NCBI GenBank assembly: GCA_003864495.1 | Contig: ML133443.1 | Coordinates: 2,952,252-3,016,251, forward strand | DNA length: 64,000 bases | Direction: 5' to 3' | Origin: Nemopilema nomurai | Taxonomy: Eukaryota; Cnidaria; Scyphozoa; Rhizostomeae; Rhizostomatidae | Part shown: positions 49,917 through 60,921 of the stretch, piece after piece | Numbering within the stretch: position 1 is the first letter of the stretch | Layout of the letters: each line of letters begins with the position of its first letter | Notes under the pieces: model-generated | What the model saw: the letters and a program-made list of their open reading frames with translations, nothing else | Database searches by the model: none | What the model was told of the DNA's origin: nothing | Program-made: the position numbers and the translations under genes

Positions 49917-52900
49917 GTAAGTAAACATCACCTGATCATAATCTGCAAACCATAGTTATGATCATTTGCCTTCTGATAGTAATTGACAGAAAACTCCCTC
50001 TATCCCGAGGAATTAACGCGCCAGTCCTATGAAGAATCGAGCCGAAACTGCATCGAAAGCATGCCTACAATCAGCAATAAAAAACATCGCCCACTGTCGC
50101 TTAGTATCGGGGGAAAGTCGGTGCGATAGAAAACAGGTCCCATTGTCACCGCCCCAAGAGGCGAAAGGATCTTTTTCTAAAACCAACATAGGCAGGATTC
50201 AAAACACCTATTTCTAATGCTATCTGAATTTCGGATCGCAGAAATAGAGTGTAAATCCATAAATGAGCGGCCCCGTTCATCCTTTGAAAATGCCAGTAGA
50301 TTTGGTTCAATTTCCCCGTCTCCATTTGATTGCCGTTTGCCCTGTTTACCGACCTGTTTTTGCAAATTGTTTGTCGTAACATCAAAGAGGAAAGGCGTTT
50401 TAATATAGGGACTTTTAATATACGGGTGGACTGATCGTCCCCTTCTTTCAGCCAAGATCCCCTTTCCTACAAAATATTTAAATCCCATTCATATTTTCTG
50501 CTATGATTGCACCACTTATGATTCTGGGTCATGATTAAAAGAGCCTTTGATTGAATCGGATGACAAACAAGGGAATTTCGGACGCTTTTCCCACTCAGGA
50601 GTTAACAAGGATTGATCGGCGAACCCTTTTTGCTTAAAACAGATAACAGCTGACCCTTGGTATTAACCCACATGTTTCGCCGCTCGAGTAGCGGCTTGAC
50701 CATCTGGTCTGTAAACATGATCCTTGCAAAAACAAACAATATTAGCCAAATTACTCTAAAGGCAAATTCCTAGATACCCGTATTTGGCACACTAATCTAT
50801 AGCAACATGGATTACTGTTTATATTAACTAAAACAAGCTCATAATTAGTTGATATAAACATAATTATCGGTCCTAGCCAAACGATTGCTTTTTGAAATTC
50901 GTTCTTTCTTGAATACTTCGCCGCGAACTTGATACGTTCAAAGCAATGAATAGGCATTTCACAAGAGAATTGCTTATCAACCCAGGGGAACCATAAGCTT
51001 TAAGAATGAATCGTCTAATTTCAGAATTCAAAACAGCTTTGAAATTGCAAGCCACTGAGAAGCTGAAAATTTTTAACAATTTCTTTCCGTTCTCCTTTCC
51101 TTACCATCTCTATCATCTTCCTTGATAGTAACTGAAAGGAAATGAAAAGAGGTGTCCACAAGGTTTCCCCTTACTGAACCGTTTACCTCTGGTTGCTTTA
51201 CTAAGCTCGTGAAATTCTTAGTTTGGTTTCTTCCCAATACACTCCAGCATGAATATGCGACATAATTCAGCCTTGCTATCCATAATTTAAATCAGTTACA
51301 TTGCCAGCATAGCAGAGCTGGCTAGTTTCCTCTTCCTTCCTTCTAAGGGCATACTTCTTTCTAACGTTTAAGTAGTTCCCCAACTTAATCATCAGATGAT
51401 TTTTGAAAGCAGTACCATAGTCATGTACCACATTTAAACACACTATCGTTATCTATTTGCCTGTTGTTCTGTATATGTCTTAATCTTAAGTGCAATGTGA
51501 TATGTGATATACACTAAACGCATTGTGGTACACACTTTTTATGAGTACCATAGAACATTTCCAAGTGCAGCAGTGATTTCTGATTTGCTTTAAAAACCAG
51601 AACCGATTTGGAAAAGCGTGGACGAAAGACAACGATTACTAGTGTCAAAGAGTGAGTCAAGGGTGCAATGGGAGCAAAAATGCTGTATTTATCCACTGCA
51701 AGCAAAATCAACCAGCTGCTCTTCTTCTCCCTTTCTTTCTCTCCTTCCTTTCTTTCTTTCGTTCTTCCTTTCTTCTTTCCACCTTTCCACCTCTCTATCT
51801 TTCTTTGCTTCCCTCTCTCTTTCTTTCTTTCTTTTTTTTCTCTCTCTCTCTGTCTTATATTCGTTGTTAACTATTTTGGAAGTTGGTTTACTCGGCAATG
51901 AATAGCTTAGGTATGTAATAAATATTTTAAAACATTCTCAGAAAGTAGGAATTGTTTTTCTAAATTAAAAACTTAAATCAAAATTACACGGCACCAAATT
52001 TGAACGTTTTATGGGGCGAAAAAGGCTAAAATAAATGTTAATAAACATTTCTAATAATAAATGATAAATAATAAATTTCATTTCAAGGTATCGAGAGGAG
52101 AGATGATGATGAACTCAGATTGCTGAATGATTTATTTGTGACACGAAAATACAACAAGCAAGTCCTTCCTACTGAGCGCAAAGAAAAGACGATCAGAATC
52201 AAATTCGGAATCGCCTATGTGCAACTAGTTGAGCTTGTAAGTACCAAACGCGTCTGATTGACTTCTTGCTCAAGAATTCTCGATAGGACAGAATTCCAAT
52301 ATATAATCTGCAAACTTTTGTTCCAAAACCTGTGGGCTAAGCCTTCGCTTTTCGTGCATTCTCTTTCCTAAACCTACACTAATTGAGTTTTTTGCATGTT
52401 AGCAAATCAGGATAATAAAGAGCCACATCAAGACTATCGTAGTTCAGGGTACATTTATCTATTCAGAAAAAATTTGATCGTGTTACCTTTCCATTCAGGA
52501 AAATCAATTACTGCTAACATGTTTGTTTGCGCCATTTCACAAACGATGATTGTATTGATTCCTCACTTGTGGTATACCGTAAATCCTCGAATTAGCGCAC
52601 TGGGGGATAATTCATTTTTGATATTTTTGGATGGGGGCTTATTCGAGGGGGGGCTTATTCGAGGGGGGGCTTATTCGAGGGGGGCTTATGAAATAACCTG
52701 AAACATGCCATATAAAAAGATAATTTTTAAAATTACCTTCTTTTCATAATATGAAAAATAATCTAAGTATAAAGTAACATTTGATTAAATTATTAACAAA
52801 AATATAAATTTTTGCGGTAATTCACTAAAATGCCAAAGGCAACTCCAGGAGTCGAAAATCAACAAATCGAGGGGGACTTATTCGAGGGGGGGCTTATTGA

Positions 52901-55900
52901 AAATTTGTAGTTCTAGGGTGGGGGCTTATTCGAAGTGGGGCTTTTTCGAAGTGGGGCTTTTTCGAAGTGGGGCTTTTTCGAATGGGGGCTTTTTCGAGGA
53001 TTTACGGTATAAGACAAATATTGGGTAGAAATGTTTTATTTGAAAGCCCGCAAAAACGAATATGATTATAAGCTGTTTCTCATGGCTTTGTTCTAGGTCT
53101 GGACCATTACTCTGTCATTTCACTCTAAGGTTGTTGTATCGTAACACAGTGTAATGGACGACATTTATTGGCATTAGCTAACAGCGGAAACTTTACCTGA
53201 TTCCCTGTTCGTAAAATGGAACCAAGAATTGATGAAAAACCAAACGGCCTTGATTTGATTGACCCAAACCTGATAATTTTCAACTCTCCATTTATTGAAT
53301 TAATTTTTCGTGATATCTTCTTTGGTAAAATATACCTTAGAACTTTAGCAATTTAATATATTTTCCGCTGCTTTTTAGAACGACAAGGAGCAAATGATGA
53401 TCAGCAACATATGGGTTAGGCAGGTAATAAGAATTTCTTCAGTTTTACTTTCAACTGAATAATTATAGTTCCCTCCAGCACATTGAAAGACTATGTCTCA
53501 ATGTTCGAATGTCTGCTAGCAGGGACGCCTGCATTAGAGAGAGGATGCCCTATACCCTCCTTTTAGAGCCCAAGTGCCTTTTAAGCATTGCTTTTTGCAA
53601 TTACTTCATATGTTTTATTTCTTTCCGGACAGGTAGAAAATTACCAACAGATACATTAGTCTTCTAAGTATAATGTTGCCAACACACACTACGATAAAGA
53701 CACCCCAAACTCTAAATGCCGTTGAATTGAACTTTAAAGCTAATATACCTCTTTTGAACTACGAGTCAGTAAAAACCAGGTGAAATTGGTGCAAAAATTT
53801 CACTTTGCAACCTTAGTAGAAGTTATTTCCTGTTACAGCCCCCTAATCAGGAATCAAGTAATTAAAGAGATGAGAATTTCAGTTCAGAATATTTTAAATG
53901 ATCTTTTTGCAGGTATGGACCAATACACATTTAAGATGGGATCCAAAAAAATATGGTGGAATCTCTTCAATAAATGTCGACCCATCGAAGGTGTGGCTCC
54001 CGGACATAGTCTTATACAATAAGTAAGTCATTTTTCGAAAAAACTGTTGAAAAAGTCATTAAACTGTACTTGTAATCTTTACAAGAAATATGTACGCAAG
54101 CTAGGTTACAATTGATTTGCATTACGCTAGGCCTGGGTCAATCACATCAATTGGTATCAGGTAACTAGAGTTTGCTTTAAATCGTACCAATTGTAAAAAA
54201 AGGATGCATAAGGCGTCCTGCATTAGAGACATTCTATAATACTCAATTATTATTTCAACAATAACTAAAGATTCTTAATAGGAGAGGGTAGCAGCACTCA
54301 AAAAAACCAGCGTTCTTGTGTCAGTTATCTCGCTTAAGTTATTCTAAAACGTTTTTCTTTACAAATCTAAAGATCATTGTGACTTTGAATAAGAGATACA
54401 CCTTGGCTTTTTCTTTTACTACCTTAAATTCTGCTGCATTTTCAACGTTTCTTGTTTCAGCGCAAAAAAGGGACACGACTCCCTAACTATGTACACATTC
54501 AAGACGAAAGTGATTCTTGAAAGCAATGGCGAAAATAAATGGTTTGCCCCAACAATTATCCGTAGTGGATGCAGCATCAATATCACATACTTTCCTTTCG
54601 ACGATCAAGTCTGCAACCTTCAGTTTGGCAGCTGGACTTACACTGAATCAAAAATTGACATCCAGCCAAGGACCAAGGAAGTTGACATGAAAAATTACCT
54701 TCCCAGCTCGCAATTCAAGCTTATATCGGCGAAGGCGGAGAGAGATTTCACAAAAAGTGGGTAAGTTTCCACGCTGCAGTATGCATTTTTTATGCGAAAA
54801 GATGCAGCAGCATATATTTCTTCAAGAACAGCAATCAACGTCTCACGTCGACCTAGCAAGTATACCCTGCAGAAAGGTGACTAGCAAATATGCATTTAGT
54901 TAGAACCAGCTAGTATAATGAGGGTTTTTTACAAAGTACTGTTATACTTTACCGTTGTTTGCAGGATTTTACTATACTGCAATGGTCTATACAATATTGT
55001 ATTCCATTGCACGGTACAAAACTGCAGTATGTTGTACTATACAATATGATATTGTACTATACATCGTTCAGCTATAAAAATTCATTGTATTACCACACTA
55101 TAGTATAGACTTTCGTTGCAATATGTAATACAACATCGTACTATATTGCACCGTTTGATACAATATAATAATGTATTTTATACCGTACCCTAAAAATTGC
55201 TGCACCCTATCACAGGAATTAAACAAATATCTACACTGAAGTACGTTACACGAAATAAACATACACTCACGTGGCCATTTATCTTCATTTGCATTTTCTC
55301 CTTCCAGCGGTCAAGTATATCCCTACATCAACTTTGTTTTCCGCTTCAGAAGACAACCAGGATTCTTTTTGTTCAACGTCATCATCCCTTCCCTTGTAAT
55401 CACCTGCTTTGCCATATTGACTTTCTCCTCGCCCCATATCACAGGCGAACGAGTAGGCCTAGCCATCGAATCCTTTCTTTCCCTTTCCTTTCTTTGCCTC
55501 ATGGTTGCCGGAAGCATACCAATAAATTCAGATGTAACTCCTCTGATAACTAAATTCCTGCTTATGTGCATGGCTATGATCTCTATGGCTGTGTTGTTTA
55601 ATCTTGTCTCTATGAACTTACTGCAATCACAAGCTATTCCTCCATTGGTTCGATTCATATTCTTCCACGTCCTTGGACCAATGGTCGGCGTTTGCGAGGG
55701 GCGCAACAAAGGCCTGCAAAAGAGGAGAAAATCCATCTTGATCAAAGAGCAAGGCACAAGGGTTCTCAGCTATCTAGATCGCACTTCAGCGGCGGAGTTG
55801 GGAAACGACGCAATGAGCGCCGCAAGCTTGTTGCAACAGACCGCTAACCAAACGCCGAACAAACAGCCGAGCATGCCCTACAAACGGTTCATGAAGAAGA

Positions 55901-56124
55901 CCAAGCCGGCGCCGCCTTCAGATGACGCCTACGACATTGTGTCGAGAAACATGGATGACATCATCAAACAATCACACATCGAAGTGATCACGCAGGCCAA
56001 CAAAGACTTCTGGAGGTGCCTTGCGCAGACCCTTGATCGAATCTTCCTCATCTCGTTTTTCTTGAGCTTCATTTTTGTGTCTGCTGTGATGCTTCTCAAG
56101 GGATTCGGTCATCACATCAAGTGA
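49862..56124 (+). CDS. Nicotinic acetylcholine receptor, non-alpha-type subunit, complete
   Basis: Subunit of a pentameric Cys-loop cation channel in the plasma membrane. Exons: 49862-49916, 52088-52236, 53379-53423, 53913-54022, 54461-54760 and 55308-56124. Together they make 1476 nt, a 491-aa protein with every junction in phase. It has a signal peptide, loop D (ISNIWVRQ), loop A (KVWLPDIVLYN), Cys-loop C157-C171, loop B GSWTY (W178), M1-M3 and a terminal M4 (DRIFLISFFLSFIF). Loop C lacks the vicinal cysteines (ERDFTKSGGQVYP), so it should supply only the complementary face of an agonist site. M2 starts GER, as in cation channels, but has Gly at 2', Glu at 6' (E274) and Gly at 20', where neuronal types usually have Ser/Thr, Thr/Ser and an acidic residue. 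Confidence 0.95.
49917..52087. other. Receptor intron 1
   Basis: A 2.2-kb intron. It contains a GC-richer patch at about 50030-50490 that is open for about 60-100 codons on both strands, without a recognisable product, and the pyrimidine tract at 51715-51855. Confidence 0.6.
51715..51855. repeat. Polypyrimidine CTTT/CT tract
   Basis: About 140 bp of C/T-rich sequence (TTTCTTTC and CTCTCT blocks) on the plus, transcribed-sense strand of the receptor intron. Long open frames on either strand are composition artefacts. Confidence 0.9.
52088..52236 (+). CDS. Non-alpha receptor exon 2: N-terminal helix and first strand
   Basis: A 149-nt exon between TTCAAG and GTAAGT. It encodes DELRLLNDLFVTRKYNKQVLP and KTIRIKFGIAYVQLVEL, the usual nicotinic N-terminal helix and beta-1 strand. 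Phase 1 in and phase 0 out. Confidence 0.92.
52575..53009. mobile_element. 435-bp inverted-repeat element with TA target duplication
   Basis: The left end reads TACCGTAAATCCTCGAA and the right end is its exact reverse complement (17 bp). Each end is flanked outside by TA (52573-52574 and 53010-53011), the target duplication typical of Tc1/mariner-class transposons. Inside, both arms carry repeated G-rich words (GGGGCTTATTCGAGG on the left, GTGGGGCTTTTTCGAA on the right) around an AT-rich core. No transposase is encoded. It lies wholly in intron 2 of the non-alpha receptor gene. Confidence 0.85.
53379..53423 (+). CDS. Non-alpha receptor exon 3 (45 bp): loop D
   Basis: Exactly 45 nt, CTTTTTAG acceptor and GTAATA donor. 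It encodes NDKEQMMISNIWVRQ with the conserved loop D Trp. Same size, phase and content as exon 3 of the alpha-type gene. Confidence 0.93.
53913..54022 (+). CDS. Non-alpha receptor exon 4 (110 bp): loop A
   Basis: 110 nt from CTTTTTGCAG to GTAAGT. It encodes VWTNTHLRWDPKKYGGI and DPSKVWLPDIVLYN. It ends two bases into an Asn codon, as in the paralogue. Confidence 0.95.
54461..54760 (+). CDS. Non-alpha receptor exon 5: Cys-loop and loop B
   Basis: A 300-nt exon from CTTGTTTCAG to GTAAGT. It encodes KWFAPTIIRSGC, the Cys-loop CSINITYFPFDDQVC, GSWTYTESKIDIQ (loop B Trp), MKNYLPSSQFKLISA, and the start of a cysteine-free loop C. The Cys-loop contains an NIT glycosylation-type site, at the position of the conserved glycan in muscle subunits. 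Confidence 0.95.
54895..55195. repeat. Quasi-palindromic ACTATAC/ATTGTA cluster in receptor intron 5
   Basis: A dense set of TACTATAC, ACAATATTGTA, TGCAGTAT and GTAATACAA words and their reverse complements, spread over about 300 bp. It can form many alternative hairpins. It ends about 110 bp before exon 6. Confidence 0.6.
55308..56124 (+). CDS. Non-alpha receptor exon 6: M1-M4 and cytoplasmic loop
   Basis: Acceptor CTCCTTCCAG. It encodes the end of the ligand-binding domain, M1 (about residues 238-258), M2 (267-290), M3 (about 299-320), a basic cytoplasmic loop (GLQKRRKSILIK and YKRFMKKTKPAPP), an amphipathic pre-M4 helix and M4, ending KGFGHHIK and stop. The loop holds the sequence with most codon-balanced, GC-richer DNA in the gene. 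Confidence 0.95.
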
Positions 56125-56564
56125 AGATGAGATCAAAACAATAGCAGCGGCTAGAGGTGGCGTAGAAGATTACGAGACTTGCGAAAATGTTCCTTTCTAG
56201 CCCCTAATTAGGTGTTATGACGTAAATACGACTCTGAGAGAGCCATTTAAGAGTTCTCAAACTTCTGTTACTCGCATAATATTAGACATTTGAAAAATGA
56301 ACGTTATACGTTGTCAATAGAATTATACTTAAAAACACGGTAAACTTTAAGTCATGTATAAGTATCAACAGCTTCTGTCAGTAGTTATTTTATACCCAAT
56401 CATTATTATTAATGTATCTTATTATCTTATTGTCATATCTGTGGTCTCATTTGGCTGAAATCTCTACCAGCAACTGTATCTTGAGCTAAGAAGAATGCAT
56501 TTCGTGCAGAACTTGATTCTCTTAAGTTATATTCAGGAATGTATTGGAGGTGGCCGTTAATCAT

Positions 56565-56665
56565 CATCATGATCATAACTATTATCATCGTCATTATCAT
56601 CACCATCATAATCATCATTATCATCATCGTCATCTTCATTATTATTATCATCATCATCATCTCAA
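56565..56665. repeat. ATC trinucleotide microsatellite
   Basis: Imperfect ATC/ATT units over about 100 bp. A methionine-rich open frame on the minus strand is an artefact. Confidence 0.9.
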
Positions 56666-57460
56666 TTACATTGTCACCATCAATTTAAAATTGTTCAAAA
56701 TTAGCTGTTTAATTTAGATAGCTAAAGTAACAGCAAATTAAAGCCGACTATGATGTAAAAAATACGTTATAATGTACAATGAACGAAAACAGAAGATGAA
56801 AATGATAGTTAATCTAAAAACACTTAATCTTTTATAAAAATCAACAGGTGCATGAATTGCTAGTCCGTTATTTTTCTCGGTCTATTGTTTTATTTTTCTT
56901 TCAAATTCTTAAATTCAATTTGAAGTGATTGTCGAGTTAAAATAATAATTCACATTGAAAAGCTAAAATAATTAAAGTGTCAAGAGAACAAATTAACTGG
57001 TGACGGTGAAAAGGCAGATTTTGTTGGGACTTTCACATAAACAGTGAAAACGTTCTAAAAATCTCGCTCAAACCCAGCATGTTGGAGCCTAACTATGCCA
57101 GAAGGTTGATCAAAACGTAGACCTGAGACAATAGAAACGCTTAGTGACTCTCAAAACATCTTCAACCACCTACGAGGAAGACAGCGTAAGACTAAGTACA
57201 TGCTGCGAGCGGATGGAGATAATGATCAAGCTAATGGAACCTCGACTCTTATTAGACACGTGGACATGTTTACATCGTTAGAAGAGAACCGGTCGGTAAA
57301 ATGTTTATGTCGTTTGACAAGGCTTTGAATTGGAAATGTTTGGTGACAAAACAGATCGCACACAAATATGAACAACTTGAAGTCGCCTTTGCACGAATAT
57401 ATGCAGAATGTTTGAATATACATATGATATATGCATGTAAGATATATGTATGAATTTCTG

Positions 57461-57660
57461 GCAAATTATTCCCAAAACTCACAAGATATTGAAGTTCTCT
57501 ATTCCCAAACGAGTTCTCTATCATTCCAAACTAAACAAAGCAAATTATTCCCAAAACTCCCAAGATATTGAAGTTCTCTATTCCCAAATAAGTTCTCTAT
57601 CATTCCAAACTAAACAAAGCAAATTATTCCCAAAAGTATAAGTTCTCTATCATTCCAAAC
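57461..57660. repeat. 79-bp tandem repeat, 2.5 copies
   Basis: Copies begin GCAAATTATTCCCAAAA at 57461, 57540 and 57619. The first two are nearly identical over 79 bp; the third has an internal deletion and runs into TTTTTAACTT. Confidence 0.9.
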
Positions 57661-58374
57661 TTTTTAACTTTCCTAAAGCCTTCTCTGTCCCAATCTAATC
57701 CATGTTGTTACAGAATCTCACATGCCCTGGTACTAGATTTGCCTGCTTACGTACCATCTCCAGCTGGAACAAGTGGTTCCTTTGTGAGCCTTAATCAGAT
57801 AGACTTCCATTTCACGCATAACATGCTGCGTCTGGCTCATCAACTGGCAAGTTGGAGGTGAAAAAATGAATGATTCTAAATAGAGATTGTTGATACTATG
57901 CATGTTATTCTGAAATATTCTTCTGCAAAACAATGAAAATTAACTTTCTGTTACACACATGAGGAAAGCAAACGCTGCCTTTCGAGTTCCAAGCTTAATG
58001 AGATCGTCTACATACTTTGTCATGTTTACTTGGAAGGCTATGTGCAAATGAATGTGTATCAAGACACAATTAACTATTGGCAACCTTCGTCTCCTTGGCC
58101 GTTTTTTCAGACATTTGGGCCAATTAGCGCCCATTTGCATTGGCAAACAATTGATAAACAAAGAAAGCCAAACGGGTTTCAAAGAATCCCTTCTCTAGTT
58201 AGAATCAGACTTTTATCAAATACTTCCTCCTAGAACAGCAAGTTTCAAGTGGAAAATCGTTTTTGCTTCAAAGATTCTAACAATCACCTACTGCATAGTC
58301 GCTTGCATTGCTGCCATTTGGTAATAATCCAGAGAGAAACTTCACAATGGCAATAAAAAGCGGAATTAGTTTTC

Positions 58375-58600
58375 GCATACTTAAAGTAAATTTTTCGTCC
58401 GACACATTTCAGAGTATGCAAAGGTCGGAAAATAACCAAAAGCTGACAGAATAAATAGCCAGTTGCGGATCGAAAACACTAGAGGGTGATAAGAATAGCG
58501 CGTGATTGGTTTCAATATCGGGAGAACTTACAACATAAAGCGACAAAATATAATGGCAGCAACAGGTGGAAATAGTTTTCGTGCGATACTTCCATAACGA
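58375..58600. repeat. Dispersed repeat, copy 3
   Basis: The longest copy of the family: TTTTTCGTCCGACACAT, CAGAGTATGCAAAGG, GACAGAATAAATAGCCAGT, GATCGAAAACACTAGAGG, then AGCGCGTGATTGG. It shares word order with 31725-31830 and 59465-59600. Confidence 0.6.
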
Positions 58601-59464
58601 TAGAAAATGCAGAATAGGAGATATTATCACTAGATCTATGAATGTTAAATTAGCTATGAAAAGAGCTTAAAATTATTTGGTCGCAAGTTTTTCTGTTACA
58701 TTCGTAGCGTGTAAAAAGTCACTACAGAAAACATTTCGGACAGAGAGAGGATTTCCCCTAACCAGATAGCTGGTAAAACTGCACTGATAAATGAGGGCGC
58801 TAGGAAGTCACGTTTATGGTTATCTCACGTGCTGAATGGTTCCAAATCGAAATAAGTTGTGAGTACATTGTCGTGGTGTGCTTCTCACTGTTCGGTTCAA
58901 TCATGTGTTTGTGGCGTTCATAAAGCAAAGGCATATATTTTGCTTCTCTTTTAAACCGAAAATATATCTCGTCTTCTAATGTTAAATCTTTCAGCTAGGA
59001 AAAATAGACTCTGAACAAGCCTTTTACTTCCGTTAGTAACAGCTATTCTTGCGGCATAAAATCGATTGCGTAGGTTTTTAAGTGCCTTAAAGTGAGTTTA
59101 CAAGTAGATACATATCGCTGTCCCTCCAAAAATACCAACTAATTTTGACCTGTCAACTGAAGGAAAAAACGCCTGATCTGAACTGTACTATTGCTCAACC
59201 ATTTGAAATAAAGAATAAATAGAATGCTGATTAATATTAAACGTTAGAAGGGAGCGCATGCTTCCTACAAAATCTCTGACAGTAATATCAAGAAAACGAT
59301 TCAAAAAATATTCTTTTAATTATACTACTAGTTTAAAGAAATGTGATGTAGATTACCAGTTCGGCGTAATTCTGAACGGCAAAGGAGAGAATCATTACTT
59401 CACGGTTTATATTTTGTACTGCAAAATTTCAAAAGGGACAATACAGCGGAGCTATTTCATTTTT

Positions 59465-59600
59465 GCATACTCAAAGCGCTATTTCCTACAATTCTCCTCA
59501 GAGTATTCAAACATTGGAAAATGGTCATTAGGTGACAGAATAAATTGCCAGTAGAAGATGAAGCACCACGTGAGGATTGTGTAATTGACCTAATTGACCT
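59465..59600. repeat. Dispersed repeat, copy 4
   Basis: CCTCAGAGTATTCAAACATT, GACAGAATAAATTGCCAGT, then CACCACGTGAGGATTGTG. It matches the middle of the copy at 58375-58600 in the same order. Confidence 0.6.
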
Positions 59601-59879
59601 GCCCTACGATTCGTTATGGCGTAAAAGCAAAAAGAAGATTTAACAGCGTTTACATGTGGCCCATGGAGAAAATTCGCGGCACGTTTCCTTATTTTGCTAT
59701 CATAGACAAAAAAGTAACAGTTAAAAAGTTTAAGGGTCGTTTGACAGGAGCCCACTGGAATCACATTGCACAATTTTCCAATGTTTAATGCAGCCCAAAC
59801 CGATCATAATGTATCATCGTTACATGTTTATTCTAGATTGAATGAAAAATGAATCAACGGCAAATATTTAAGTGGAGCT

Positions 59880-59985
59880 TTGCAAAAATCGTAAAAGCAA
59901 TAAAAATGTAATAACAATAAAAAATTAATAGCAATAAAAAATTAATAGAAATGAAAAGTAATAACAATAAAAAAAGTAATAGCAG
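59880..59985. repeat. A-rich low-complexity tract
   Basis: Repeats of AATAGCAATAAAAAATT and related words. Confidence 0.75.
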
Positions 59986-60462
59986 CGTTTCTGTCGAGAA
60001 AAGAAAAATCACAGGAACAGAAATCTATTGACATTTTCAAAAAAGGTGTTGTCGCTTTGACTCAGTCTTTGGCCCATTGAAACCAATGACAATTTTCCTT
60101 CAAGAATTAATAAAACATTTACTTATTAAATGCACCATAATGAAAGGATGCAATGACTCTTGGCGGATGAAGGGAAGGTCTTCATGTACTAGTCACCGTC
60201 TGTATCAGCCGAAACTCAAGAAAACGCGGCAATGACTATGCAAATTCATATCAAATCATAAATTAAAATGTCATTTTGGCGTTATTCCAGATCAAGATAA
60301 CAGAAACTTTCTAAAGGTTTCTAAAAGACAATGGACAGTAAAAGATATCAGTTCTACGACCAGTTGCTAATCTTGCGAAATGGCTATCAGTTCATGCGGA
60401 TTTCAAATGTTTTTCAGCAAAGACTACTGTTTCTATTGTTAAAACAACCATCAGCATTTCGC

Positions 60463-60828
60463 CTAATAGTTTCTTCTCCATCTAACAAGATTAGAAGGTT
60501 CAATATCCAGTTTACTTCTTCGATTATTCGTCTCCCTTGAAAATCGAACTCCACATGTCGGCTTTTCCATTGTCCAAAATGGCGCCAGCTTGTTTCGAAA
60601 TTGTCTAATATCATTTTGGTCGTAATCTCTCTTCATTGCCGCTCGCTGCAAGCCCTCTTCAGCAGCTTCCAGTTTCTTGCTTTTTAACATCTCTTCTTGC
60701 AACGCAAACACCTCGTACTTGTTTACTCTGCGGGAAGATGTGCTTCGCGTGAGAATATTATGGCCTCCATGTTTGCGAAGTAGGCCGCAGCTTCTGGAAG
60801 GGCGCAATCTCTTGCTGACGTCAGCCAT
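60463..60828 (-). CDS. Uncharacterised basic protein, 121 aa
   Basis: ATG in a good initiation context (ACCATGG) opens MADVSKRLRPSRSCGLLRKH. A likely helix follows (NKYEVFALQEEMLKSKKLEAAEEGLQ, written here in part: ALQEEMLKSKKLEAAEEG), then RDYDQNDIRQFRNKLAPFW and a basic C-terminus to a TAG. The DNA is clearly GC-richer than the flanks and has codon-like composition over its full length. I do not recognise the family. It may be a single-exon gene or the first exon of a spliced one. The frame stays open upstream to 60921, but that part looks untranslated. Confidence 0.5.
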   Translation of the reverse strand: MADVSKRLRPSRSCGLLRKHGGHNILTRSTSSRRVNKYEVFALQEEMLKSKKLEAAEEGLQRAAMKRDYDQNDIRQFRNKLAPFWTMEKPTCGVRFSRETNNRRSKLDIEPSNLVRWRRNY

Positions 60829-60921
60829 GGTTACCGGCATCCACTGTGGAGACTGTTCTCTGGAGATTACTCTCGGTGTAATCTTCCAAATACAAGTGAA
60901 TGCCAGATACCGACGACTCAA

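Larger units (their letters stand above)
56125..60462. other. 3' flank and intergenic repeats, no gene established
   Basis: The 3' untranslated region of the receptor gene starts here; I found no close AATAAA signal, only a variant ATTAAA near 56738. The rest holds the ATC microsatellite, a 79-bp tandem repeat, two dispersed repeat copies and an A-rich low-complexity tract. Confidence 0.5.

Noticed and set aside
51618..51905. Ser/Phe/Leu-rich and Glu/Lys-rich open frames on opposite strands
   Set aside because: Both come from a polypyrimidine microsatellite inside a receptor intron.
56433..56660. Methionine-rich open frame on the minus strand
   Set aside because: Product of the ATC microsatellite.
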